From Aldehydirespirator sp965205155 (GTDB taxonomy: Bacteria; Actinomycetota; Acidimicrobiia; Acidimicrobiales; Aldehydirespiratoraceae): a stretch of 64,000 nucleotides of DNA. Shown one piece after another: positions 22,774 to 30,706 of the stretch (position 1 is the stretch's first letter; every line of letters begins with the position of its first letter). The stretch covers positions 1,984,001-2,048,000 of the forward strand of contig OZ242033.1 of the NCBI GenBank assembly GCA_965205155.1. Direction: 5' to 3'. A model generated the notes under the pieces. It was not told the origin of the DNA, searched no databases, and saw only the letters and a list, made by a program, of their open reading frames with translations. Position numbers and translations under genes: made by a program.

Positions 22774-23343
22774 ATGAGCGAGGAGCTGATCGGCATGGTG
22801 CTAGCCGACGCTGGCGAGCGAATGGACGAGGCTGTCGCCGCGGCCAAGCGCGAGTTCTCCACAGTGCGCACCGGCAGGGCCAGCTCGGCGCTGCTGGAGC
22901 GGGTTCCGGTCGAGGCATACGGCGTGAGGATGGCCATGAGGGAACTGGTCAGCTTCGCCATCCCCGAGGCCAGCCAGCTGATCGTCACCCCGCACGACCC
23001 CGCCAACATCACCGCGGTCGAGCGGGCCATCCAGCAGGCCCAGCTCGGGCTGGTTCCCAGCAGCGACGGGAGGGTCATCCGGCTGTCGTTCCCGCCGCTG
23101 ACGGAGGAACGCCGCCGGGAGCTCGCCAGGCTCGTGGGATCGATGGCGGAGGACTCCCGCAACCGGATCCGGGGCCTGCGCCGCCAGGCCCGCAAGGATC
23201 TTGACGAGATCGAGAAGGAGGGCGGGGTGTCCGCCGATTCGGTGGCGCGTGCCAGCGACAAGCTCGACGGCATTACCCGCGCCCACGAGCGGCTGATCGA
23301 TGAGGCCCTAGCCAGCAAAGAGGACGAACTGCTCGAGGTGTGA
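22774..23343 (+). CDS. frr: Ribosome recycling factor
   Basis: RRF splits post-termination ribosomes with EF-G. The 189-residue protein has the elongated helical bundle pattern, with REFSTVRTGRASSALLERVPVEAYG, the beta-domain segment LIVTPHDP, IRLSFPPLTEERRRELAR and a final helix ending SKEDELLEV. Length is normal. The ATG lies about 55 nt after the dispersed repeat. Confidence 0.96.
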   Translation: MSEELIGMVLADAGERMDEAVAAAKREFSTVRTGRASSALLERVPVEAYGVRMAMRELVSFAIPEASQLIVTPHDPANITAVERAIQQAQLGLVPSSDGRVIRLSFPPLTEERRRELARLVGSMAEDSRNRIRGLRRQARKDLDEIEKEGGVSADSVARASDKLDGITRAHERLIDEALASKEDELLEV

Positions 23344-23395
23344 AAACGCGGGCAGAGCCCGGGTCATGGACCCGGGGAACGAAAGGAGCGGTGTA

Positions 23396-24595
23396 GTGAG
23401 CGACCAGGACGACTTCGGCGAACTCGGTTCGACCGAAGCGGATGAGCTCGACGACGATGCGGGAGTCGTGGCCGGGCGGTCGGTGTTCGGCGACGAGCGC
23501 GGCGAGCCCGCCTGGGGCGACGCCGGGACCACGGGGTCCTCGCAACTCACCGGGTCCGAGCCAAGGCTGCAGGAGGCCGATCCCCAGGAGTTGGGAGTGT
23601 GGACCGACCACACCTCCGCACCCCAGTGGGACGAGTCCGAGGAGACGCTGCCTCCCATGGAGCCCCACGAGCCCGTAGGGGAGGTCCTCGGCGACGAGGA
23701 CTTCTTCGGTTATGAGGACCAGGGCGTGTACGCCGGCGTGACCACCACCGGGCCGACCGCGGCCGTGTCCGCCGAACGGGACATGCCGATGGCGGTCCTT
23801 GTGGGTGTCTTCCTCTCGGCTGTGATCCTTGTGGCCCTGCAGGTCGGTCCCGCGCTGGCGCTGGTCGTGGCGACCGTCGTGCTCGGCCTGGCCGCGGTGG
23901 AGCTCCTCAGTGCAGTACGGGTGGCGGGCTACCAGCCGGCTGTGGTTCTGGGACTGGCCGGGGCGGTGACCATGCCCCTTGCGGCGTACTGGCGGGGCGT
24001 CGACGCGATCGTGGTCGTGCTCGTGCTGACGGTGGTGTTCGGGGCGTTGTGGTACCTCACGGGGGTAGGCGTCGAAGGGCCGGTGCGAGGTCTCGCGGTG
24101 ACGGTCTTCGCCGTGGCCTACATAGGAGGCCTCGGCGCTCACGCGGCCTTGATGCTGAAGATCCCGACCCACGGAACCGGGCTCCTCACCGCCGCCATCG
24201 TTCTGACCGTCGCCCACGACGTGAGCGCCATGGCGATCGGCAGGGCCGCGGGCCGCACGCCGCTGTCCAGAGCCAGCCCCAACAAGACGCTGGAAGGACT
24301 CCTCGGCGGAGCCGTTGTGACCGTCGCGGTGGGTGTGGTCATGGGACTGGTGGGGATGCCCTCGCCGATCGCGGACGGCCCCGGCAGCTTCTGGACCGCG
24401 GTGCTGCTGTCCGTAGTGGTGGCGGTGGCTGCGCCCATCGGCGACCTGGCCGAGTCCATGCTCAAGCGCGACCTCGACATCAAGGACATGGGTTCGCTGC
24501 TTCCGGGCCACGGCGGGATCCTCGACCGCTTCGATGCGATGTTGTTCTCGCTGCCGGCCACGTACTACGTGGCCCTGATGACCGGGGTGATCTGA
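23396..24595 (+). CDS. cdsA: Phosphatidate cytidylyltransferase (CDP-diglyceride synthase)
   Basis: CdsA makes CDP-diacylglycerol from phosphatidate and CTP at the membrane. The 399-residue protein has a roughly 125-residue acidic, probably disordered N-terminal extension, then about eight membrane segments. The C-terminal family signature is clear: SRASPNKTLEG, then GDLAESMLKRDLDIKDMGSLLPGHGG and LDRFDAM. GTG at 23396 is preceded by AAAGGAG at good spacing and is preferred to an in-frame ATG at 23366. Usual family lengths are about 260-310 residues, so the N-terminal extension is unusual. Confidence 0.93.
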   Translation: MSDQDDFGELGSTEADELDDDAGVVAGRSVFGDERGEPAWGDAGTTGSSQLTGSEPRLQEADPQELGVWTDHTSAPQWDESEETLPPMEPHEPVGEVLGDEDFFGYEDQGVYAGVTTTGPTAAVSAERDMPMAVLVGVFLSAVILVALQVGPALALVVATVVLGLAAVELLSAVRVAGYQPAVVLGLAGAVTMPLAAYWRGVDAIVVVLVLTVVFGALWYLTGVGVEGPVRGLAVTVFAVAYIGGLGAHAALMLKIPTHGTGLLTAAIVLTVAHDVSAMAIGRAAGRTPLSRASPNKTLEGLLGGAVVTVAVGVVMGLVGMPSPIADGPGSFWTAVLLSVVVAVAAPIGDLAESMLKRDLDIKDMGSLLPGHGGILDRFDAMLFSLPATYYVALMTGVI

Positions 24596-24660
24596 GGGCT
24601 GTAGATCCTCCGGGGATGCAGGGGTCCGGATGACCGGATTGATCCGATGATCGGGGTGAA

Positions 24661-25827
24661 TTGACCTTGGTGTCGTCGGTCGCTGTGCTCGGCTCGACCG
24701 GATCGATCGGAACCCAAACGCTCGACATCGTCGAGGCTCGGCCCGACCGGTACCGGGTGGCCGCGCTGGGCGCGGCGCGCTCGGTGGACCTGCTCGCCGA
24801 GCAGGCGCACCGGTTCCGCCCGGATGTGGTGGCTATTGCCGACGCCGCCCGGGCCGCCGACCTGGCCGAGCGGCTGCCCGACACGGTCGAGCTGCTGGCC
24901 GGTGCCGATGCCATGGCTGCTGCGGCCTCGGTGGCCGACACCGTCATCAACGGTGTGGTCGGGTTCGCGGGCCTTCCGGTCACCCTGGCCGCCCTCGAGT
25001 CCGGCAAGCGGCTGGGACTGGCCAACAAGGAGTCGCTCATCGCGGCCGGTCCGGTGGTGCAGCGGGCCCGGGCCACGGCCGGCGCGGCGATAATCCCCGT
25101 CGACTCGGAGCACTGCGCGGTCCACCAGTGCCTGCGAGCCAACGATCATCCCGAACGGGTGTCATCCATCGTCCTGACCGCCAGCGGCGGACCCTTCCGG
25201 GGCCGGAGCCCCGCCGAGCTGGCGGGGGTCACCGTCGCCGACGCTCTGGCCCACCCCACCTGGCAGATGGGGCCCAAGATCACCATCGACTCCAGCACGC
25301 TCATGAACAAGGGGCTCGAGGTGATCGAGGCTCACGAACTCTTCGGGATCGACTACGACCAGATCGAGATCGTCGTGCATCCGCAGTCCATCGTCCATTC
25401 GATGGTCACCTACTGCGACGGAGCGACCGTGGCCCAGCTCTCGAAGCCGGACATGAGGCTCTGCATCGGGTACGCGCTCGCCTACCCCGACCGGCTCGAC
25501 CTGGCATACGGCGCCATCGACTGGTCCGAGTTGGGCCGCCTGGACTTCGAACCCCCCGACCGCCGCGCCTTCGGATGCATCGACCTGGCCTACGAGGCCG
25601 GCCGGGCCTCGGAGACCGCGCCGGCCTGGCTCAACGCGGCCAACGAGGTCGCGGTGCAGGCCTTCCTGGACGGGCGGATCGCCTGGGCCGACATCGCTCG
25701 CCTGCTGGAGGAGGCCCTGGAGTTGTGGCCCGGCACCGAGGCGGCCGATGTGGAAGCGGTGCTGACGGCCGACGGCGAGGCTCGCCGGGTCGCCGGGAGC
25801 CTCGTGCGGCGCCGCGAGGCAGCCTGA
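24661..25827 (+). CDS. dxr: 1-deoxy-D-xylulose 5-phosphate reductoisomerase
   Basis: Dxr (IspC) makes 2-C-methylerythritol 4-phosphate with NADPH in the MEP pathway. The 388-residue protein has VLGSTGSIGTQTLDIV, LANKESLIAAGPVV, the metal and substrate site PVDSEHCAVHQCL, TASGGPFRG, and KITIDSSTLMNKGLEVIEAHELFG. TTG at 24661 is used as start; GTG at 24670 is an alternative and neither has a strong ribosome-binding site. It sits in the conserved cdsA-dxr-rseP-ispG order. Confidence 0.95.
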   Translation: MTLVSSVAVLGSTGSIGTQTLDIVEARPDRYRVAALGAARSVDLLAEQAHRFRPDVVAIADAARAADLAERLPDTVELLAGADAMAAAASVADTVINGVVGFAGLPVTLAALESGKRLGLANKESLIAAGPVVQRARATAGAAIIPVDSEHCAVHQCLRANDHPERVSSIVLTASGGPFRGRSPAELAGVTVADALAHPTWQMGPKITIDSSTLMNKGLEVIEAHELFGIDYDQIEIVVHPQSIVHSMVTYCDGATVAQLSKPDMRLCIGYALAYPDRLDLAYGAIDWSELGRLDFEPPDRRAFGCIDLAYEAGRASETAPAWLNAANEVAVQAFLDGRIAWADIARLLEEALELWPGTEAADVEAVLTADGEARRVAGSLVRRREAA

Positions 25828-25834
25828 GGCTCTC

Positions 25835-27325
25835 ATGAGCCAGAGCCTCGCTGCCCGGCCTCTGGGCGATCACGCCCGCCTCGCCGTCCTCGTCGCGATG
25901 CTCGTCTTGCTCGGGGTGTTCGCCGGCGCCGGCTGGGTGGTGATCATCCTGTCGTTGGTGGCCATGCTGTTCCTCCACGAGCTCGGCCATTACGTCACGG
26001 CCCGTCTGACGGGGATGAAGGTCAGCGAGTTCTTCATCGGGTTCGGGCCGCGCCTCTGGTCGATTCGCCGCGGCGAGACCGAGTACGGGATCAAGGCGAT
26101 ATGGGTGGGTGCGTACGTGCGCATCGTCGGGATGAGCAACCTCGACGAGGTGGACCCCCGTGACGAGCCGCGCAGCTTCCGGGAGCAGAGCTACCCCAGG
26201 AAGCTGCTCGTGCTGACGGCGGGGTCGGCCATGCACTTCGTGATCGTGCTGGTGCTGCTGTTCGCGGTGCTTCTCGGTGATGGCAGGATCTCCGGCGGCG
26301 GGTCCGATGCCGGCGAGGTCGAGAGCTGGACTCTGGCCACGGTCTCACCCGACAGTGCGGCCGCCGCGGCCGGCCTGCAGCCGGGCGATGAGCTGGTCTC
26401 GATCGCCGGCGTGGGCCGCACCACCTTCGACGGCTTCTCGCGCCTGGTCCAGCAGCTCGCGGGCGCCGAGGTGGAAGTGGTGTATCGCCGCGACGGCGTT
26501 GAGAGGACGGCGGTGACCACCGTGGGCGAGCGTCTCACTGCCGAGGGAGCGGCCGGAATCGTCGGGCTCATCGAAGGGGACCGCATCCTCGCCGTCGAGG
26601 GCCTCGAATCGGTCGGCGCCCCCACGTACGTGCAGGTGGCCGAGTACGGGCGCGACCGGATCGGCGAGCCTCTCGACATGACCATCGTCGATACGCGGAC
26701 GGGACGTCCGGCCGTGGTGGAGGGGGCGATGATCACCGGACTGACCAGTCCGGAGGCCGCGGTCCGGGGATTCTTCGGAGTGTCGGCCGACTACCGCGCC
26801 GAAGGGCTCGGTGTCGTCCGGGCCGCGGGCGAGTCGCTGCGACTGTCGGCCTTGATTGCCCGCGATGTCGTCTTTGCCATCCCCACCATCGTGACCGACG
26901 GATTCGGAGGCACGCTGGACGGGCTGCGCGACGACGATCAGGCAGCCGGCGGCGCGCTGGCGGCCCGCGAGATCGAGCTGCGGCGTCTCGACCGCTCGCA
27001 TCCGGACGAGAACCGCATCCTGTCGATCTACGGCGTGGCTCGGATCGGTGCCGAAGCAGCCTCCGACGGCGCCACCGAAGTCCTCCTGCTTCTCGTGTAC
27101 GTCAACGCGTTCATCGGGGTGTTCAACCTGCTGCCGCTGCTGCCCCTCGACGGGGGACACGTGGTTGTGGCCACCTACGAGCGGATCCGCTCCTTCGGGG
27201 GCCGCTCCCACCGGGTCGATGCGGCCCGGCTGTTGCCTCTCACGTATGCAGTCGTGGTCCTGCTGCTGCTGGTGGGCGGCGTGGCGCTGCTGCGCGACAT
27301 CTTCGACCCGGTCAGCTTCGGCTGA
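25835..27325 (+). CDS. rseP: Site-2 intramembrane metalloprotease (RseP/Rip1 family)
   Basis: This 496-residue membrane zinc protease cleaves membrane-bound anti-sigma factors or remnant signal peptides. The HExxH motif HELGH is at residues 48-52, in the first membrane helices. A PDZ-like domain follows (about residues 160-230, with AAAAAGLQPGDELVSIAG), and a second, weaker PDZ-like region comes after it. The third zinc ligand lies in NLLPLLPLDGGH near residue 430. It is 7 nt downstream of dxr. The target is not known; Rip1-like regulated proteolysis is inferred from family. Confidence 0.93.
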   Translation: MSQSLAARPLGDHARLAVLVAMLVLLGVFAGAGWVVIILSLVAMLFLHELGHYVTARLTGMKVSEFFIGFGPRLWSIRRGETEYGIKAIWVGAYVRIVGMSNLDEVDPRDEPRSFREQSYPRKLLVLTAGSAMHFVIVLVLLFAVLLGDGRISGGGSDAGEVESWTLATVSPDSAAAAAGLQPGDELVSIAGVGRTTFDGFSRLVQQLAGAEVEVVYRRDGVERTAVTTVGERLTAEGAAGIVGLIEGDRILAVEGLESVGAPTYVQVAEYGRDRIGEPLDMTIVDTRTGRPAVVEGAMITGLTSPEAAVRGFFGVSADYRAEGLGVVRAAGESLRLSALIARDVVFAIPTIVTDGFGGTLDGLRDDDQAAGGALAAREIELRRLDRSHPDENRILSIYGVARIGAEAASDGATEVLLLLVYVNAFIGVFNLLPLLPLDGGHVVVATYERIRSFGGRSHRVDAARLLPLTYAVVVLLLLVGGVALLRDIFDPVSFG

Positions 27326-27356
27326 CCCGCCTCCGAGCCCGCGAACCCGACCGGGG

Positions 27357-27362
27357 TAGACT
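27357..27362 (+). promoter_or_regulatory. -10 box TAGACT of ispG
   Basis: TAGACT is followed by 7 nt and the GTG of ispG at 27370. Confidence 0.5.
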
Positions 27363-27369
27363 CACGGAC

Positions 27370-28602
27370 GTGAAGGTCACCGCGAAGTTCCCGCGGCGAG
27401 ACACCCGGCAGATCATGGTCGGCACCGTTCCGGTCGGGGGCGGTGCACCGGTGACCGTGCAGTCGATGACTGTGACCAAGACGGCCGACCACGAGGCCAC
27501 CCTGCAGCAGATCTACGCGCTGGCGGCCGCGGGCGCCGACATTGTGCGCTGCACCTGCAACCGGCCTCAAGCGGCCGAGGGCCTGGCCCGCATCGTGCCG
27601 CGCTCACCGGTGCCGATCGTCGCCGACATCCACAACAACTACCGGATGGCGCTGGCCGCGCTGGAAGCCGGAGTGCACTGCCTGCGGCTGAACCCGGGCA
27701 ACATACGCAAGCCCGATCAGATCAAGGCCGTGGCCCGGGAGTGCAAGGACCGCGGCGTTCCCATCCGCATCGGGGTCAACGGAGGGTCGCTCGACCCCGA
27801 CCTGTACCACCCCGAGCTGGGCGTCACGCCGGAGGCGATGGTGGCCTCCGCGATGCGCGAACTCGCCTACTTCGAGGATGTCGGGTTCGATCTCGTGAAG
27901 ATCTCGGTCAAGGCGTCGAGCGTCCCCCTCATGATCGAGGCCTACCGGCAGCTCGCCGACACCACCGACCATCCCCTGCATCTCGGGGTGACCGAGGCAG
28001 GGCCCCCGCCGGCGGGGACCATCAAGTCGACGGCCGGAATAGCCTCCCTGCTGGCCGAGGGCATCGGCGACACCATCCGCTACTCGTTGACCACCGATCC
28101 CGTCGAGGAGGCTCGGGCCGGGCGGCAACTGCTGGAGGCGTTGGGGCTGCGCGAGCGGCGCAACGTCGACCTGATCGCCTGCCCCAGCTGCGGGCGGGCC
28201 GAGGTGGACGTGTTCACGGTGGCCCAGGAGGCCATGGAGGCCTTCGGCGAGCGGCGCATCCCGCTCCAGGTGGCCGTCATGGGTTGCGTCGTCAACGGTC
28301 CGGGCGAGGCCCGCGACGCCGACCTCGGCATCGCCGCGGGAAACCGTCGGGGGCACTTGTTCGTGAAGGGCGAGAACGTGGCCGTCGTGGCCGAGGAAGC
28401 GATGGTGGACGCGCTGGTGGAATGGGCCGAGTTCATCTGCGAGCACGGCTCGGATGCCGCGCTCGAGCGGGCCAAGAAGACGCGGGCCTCGGCCCGGCGG
28501 GCCGCCGAGGAAGACCGCCGCCGCAACCTCGACGAACTCGGGGACGACGCCAACAACGCCGAGACGGTGGTGGCGGGCATCCGGCGCAAGACCGGCGCCT
28601 AA
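27370..28602 (+). CDS. ispG: 4-hydroxy-3-methylbut-2-en-1-yl diphosphate synthase
   Basis: IspG converts MEcPP to HMBPP with a [4Fe-4S] cluster, the sixth step of the MEP pathway. The 410-residue protein has the TIM-barrel half (VTVQSMTVTKTADHEAT, VADIHNNYRMAL, LRLNPGNIRKPDQ) and the C-terminal cluster domain with the cysteines of IACPSCGR and VMGCVVNGPGEARDADLGIA. It ends with a basic and acidic charged tail after residue 370, longer than in many homologues. GTG at 27370 follows a -10-like TAGACT by 7 nt, so it may also have its own transcript. Confidence 0.96.
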   Translation: MKVTAKFPRRDTRQIMVGTVPVGGGAPVTVQSMTVTKTADHEATLQQIYALAAAGADIVRCTCNRPQAAEGLARIVPRSPVPIVADIHNNYRMALAALEAGVHCLRLNPGNIRKPDQIKAVARECKDRGVPIRIGVNGGSLDPDLYHPELGVTPEAMVASAMRELAYFEDVGFDLVKISVKASSVPLMIEAYRQLADTTDHPLHLGVTEAGPPPAGTIKSTAGIASLLAEGIGDTIRYSLTTDPVEEARAGRQLLEALGLRERRNVDLIACPSCGRAEVDVFTVAQEAMEAFGERRIPLQVAVMGCVVNGPGEARDADLGIAAGNRRGHLFVKGENVAVVAEEAMVDALVEWAEFICEHGSDAALERAKKTRASARRAAEEDRRRNLDELGDDANNAETVVAGIRRKTGA

Positions 28603-28608
28603 CCCGGG

Positions 28609-28614
28609 TATACT
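28609..28614 (+). promoter_or_regulatory. -10 box TATACT of the rimP-nusA operon
   Basis: TATACT is one of the best -10 matches in the window. It lies 7 nt after the ispG stop and about 19 nt before a long hairpin, so the operon has a leader of roughly 100 nt. Confidence 0.55.
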
Positions 28615-28632
28615 TCCCGCACGTTCGATTCT

Positions 28633-28670
28633 CCGGAAGCGGCGTGGGCTCGTGCCCACGCCGCTTCCGG
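28633..28670 (+). promoter_or_regulatory. 17-bp perfect hairpin in the rimP leader
   Basis: The arms 28633-28649 and 28654-28670 (CCGGAAGCGGCGTGGGC and its complement) are perfectly complementary with a TCGT loop. It follows the TATACT box and lies 50 nt before rimP. It could be an ispG terminator (no U-tract is present), a leader stabiliser, or a target for autoregulation by the operon's RNA-binding products. Confidence 0.8.
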
Positions 28671-28720
28671 TTCAGGCCCGAACCGGCCCCCCGGCCCAGA
28701 GCAGAATATCAGGGAATGCC

Positions 28721-29197
28721 ATGGCGATCGCCGACCGCGTCCGCGAACTCGTTGCCCCGCTGGCGGAGGCCGTCTCGGTCGACTTGTACGACGTGGAGCA
28801 CCACGGCGGGGTGGTCCGAGTCCTTGTCGACGCTGACGGCGGCATTGATCTCGACGTCATAGCCCGGCTGTCGCGCTCGATCAGCCGCGCCCTGGACGAG
28901 CACGATCCCATACCGGGCCGGTACACGCTGGAGGTCTCGAGTCCCGGCTTGGAGCGCCCGCTGCGCACACCCGAGCACTTCCGCCGCGCCGCCGGATCCA
29001 CCGTGAAAGTGAAGACCCTGGCCGGCTTCGACGGGCCCCGCCGGCTGACGGGGACCCTGGAGGCCGTGGCCGACGACGGCGTGGACCTGCGCAGCACCGA
29101 CGGCGAGGTGTGCCGGATCGCCTACGAGCAGCTGGCCTCGGCCCGCACAGTCTTCGAGTGGGGCTCACGCCCGCACGGACCACATCAATCCCAATGA
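28721..29197 (+). CDS. rimP: Ribosome maturation factor RimP
   Basis: RimP assists 30S assembly. The 158-residue protein has VRELVAPLAEAVSVDLYDVE, VVRVLVDADGGIDLDVIARLSRSIS, YTLEVSSPGLERPLRTPEHF, and a C-terminal SH3-like domain with TGTLEAVADDGVDL. It is the first gene of rimP-nusA-ylxR-infB-rbfA-truB-ribF. ATG at 28721 is preceded by AGGGAA. Confidence 0.94.
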   Translation: MAIADRVRELVAPLAEAVSVDLYDVEHHGGVVRVLVDADGGIDLDVIARLSRSISRALDEHDPIPGRYTLEVSSPGLERPLRTPEHFRRAAGSTVKVKTLAGFDGPRRLTGTLEAVADDGVDLRSTDGEVCRIAYEQLASARTVFEWGSRPHGPHQSQ

Positions 29198-29240
29198 CTC
29201 AACAACAGTCCCAACCACTCGACAACGGGGAGGCGAATCC

Positions 29241-30413
29241 ATGAACGCCGAGGTAATGGAGGCTCTCCAGGCGATGGCAGCTGAGCGGGGGATCACCGTC
29301 GACGCGCTCTTCGCGGCCCTGGCCGACGCCTTGGAGTCCGCGTACAAGCGGCTGCCCGACGCCAAGGAGTACGCCTGGGTGACGATCGATCCCTCCAGCA
29401 TGGAGTTCCACGTGATCGCCCAGGATCTGGACGAGGAGGGCAACCCGGTCGGCGAGGAGTACGAGGTGACTCCGGACAACTTCGGGCGCATCGCCGCGCA
29501 GACCGCCCGCCAGGTCATGACCCAGCGCATCCGCGAGGCGGAGCGCGAGCTCAAGTACGAGGAGTACGCGGGGCGCGAGGGGGACATCGTCACCGGCATG
29601 ATCCAGCAGACCGACGCGCGCTACACCCTCCTCGATCTGGGCCGGGTCGAAGCCCTGCTGCCCCAGGCCGAGCAGGTTCCCTACGAGCGACCCGACTCCA
29701 ATACGCGGCTCAAGGCCTACATCGTCGAAGTGCGCAAGACGGCCAAGGGACCGCAGATCGTGGTCAGCCGAACCCATCCCGGCCTGGTGAAGCGGCTCTT
29801 CGAGCTCGAAGTCCCCGAGATCGCCGACGGGATCGTCGAGATCAAGGCATGCGCGCGCGAACCCGGTCACCGCACCAAGATCGCGGTGCATTCGAACGAC
29901 CCGAACGTTGATCCGGTGGGGGCGTGCGTGGGGGCCCGGGGGGCGAGGGTCCGCCAGGTCGTCAACGAACTGCGGGGCGAGAAGATCGACATCGTGCCGT
30001 TCAGCAACGAACTCGAGGAGTTCGTGACGAAGGCGCTGTCGCCGGCGAGGATCAAGGAGGTCCGCCCCAACGAGATGACCGGCGACTGCGACGTGATCGT
30101 TCCCGACTACCAGTTGTCGCTCGCCATAGGCAAGGAGGGCCAGAACGCTCGCCTGGCCAGCCGGCTGACCGGCTGGGGGATAAACATCAAGAGCGAGTCC
30201 CAGCTGGCCGAGGAGGCGGCCTACGGCGACGTGGAGTGGGCCGAGGGCGAGTGGATCACCGATCCTGAGACGGGAGAGCAGCTGTGGCAGCCGGCCGACG
30301 GCGGCGAGGCGGTCAGCGCCGAGGCGTGGGCTGCGGCCATGGCACAGGAACGGGCCGAGGACTCCGATGCCGGAGGAACCGAGACCCCGGCGGAGCAGGC
30401 GGAGACCACCTGA
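29241..30413 (+). CDS. nusA: Transcription termination/antitermination protein NusA
   Basis: NusA modulates pausing, termination and antitermination. The 390-residue protein has the RNA polymerase-binding N-terminal domain (residues 1-110), an S1 domain (REGDIVTGMIQQTD to VSRTHP), and two KH domains with GACVGARGARVRQVVNEL and LAIGKEGQNARLASRLTGW. A short acidic C-terminal tail follows residue 330 and the protein lacks the enterobacterial AR repeats. It lies 43 nt after rimP behind a GGGGAGG ribosome-binding site. Confidence 0.96.
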   Translation: MNAEVMEALQAMAAERGITVDALFAALADALESAYKRLPDAKEYAWVTIDPSSMEFHVIAQDLDEEGNPVGEEYEVTPDNFGRIAAQTARQVMTQRIREAERELKYEEYAGREGDIVTGMIQQTDARYTLLDLGRVEALLPQAEQVPYERPDSNTRLKAYIVEVRKTAKGPQIVVSRTHPGLVKRLFELEVPEIADGIVEIKACAREPGHRTKIAVHSNDPNVDPVGACVGARGARVRQVVNELRGEKIDIVPFSNELEEFVTKALSPARIKEVRPNEMTGDCDVIVPDYQLSLAIGKEGQNARLASRLTGWGINIKSESQLAEEAAYGDVEWAEGEWITDPETGEQLWQPADGGEAVSAEAWAAAMAQERAEDSDAGGTETPAEQAETT

Positions 30414-30694
30414 GCCCGGTCCGGACCTGCATCGGCTGCCGCACCCGCCGCCCGGGTGCGGAGTTGCGGCGCGTCAGCATGGGTCCAGGCGGTGCCCTGG
30501 TTGTCGGGCCGGGTCCTGGACGGGGCGCCTGGCTGTGCTACGACATGGCTTGTTTCGAGTCGGCCCAGCGCCGCAGAGCCTTCGGACGCGCCCTGCGGGC
30601 TGACGTGAGACCGGACGAAATCGCTAGGCTTCAACAGGCGTGGCCGGCCTCGGGGAGCGCCCCCGGGCCGGATGACCGCGCCGGCCGGTCCTGA
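30410..30694 (+). CDS. ylxR: YlxR family RNA-binding protein with probable CTG start
   Basis: The protein opens SPVRTCIGCRTRRPGAELRRV and contains GRGAWLCYDMACFESA and RRRAFGRALRADV, the DUF448/YlxR signature with paired cysteines; the family sits between nusA and infB and has been linked to RNase P. No ATG, GTG or TTG lies between the nusA stop and the conserved region. A CTG at 30410 overlaps the nusA stop (CTGA), and GGAG lies 5 nt upstream, so it is the likely start, giving 94 residues. The in-frame GTG at 30284 inside nusA would add 42 unrelated residues. Confidence 0.8.
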   Translation: MSPVRTCIGCRTRRPGAELRRVSMGPGGALVVGPGPGRGAWLCYDMACFESAQRRRAFGRALRADVRPDEIARLQQAWPASGSAPGPDDRAGRS

Positions 30695-30706
30695 AGGGGG
30701 CATGCT

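Noticed and set aside
22719..23204. Plus-strand frame starting at the end of dispersed repeat B and overlapping frr
   Set aside because: It is frr in another frame. The similar start (MTTP) at 34226 comes from the shared repeat sequence, not from a protein family.
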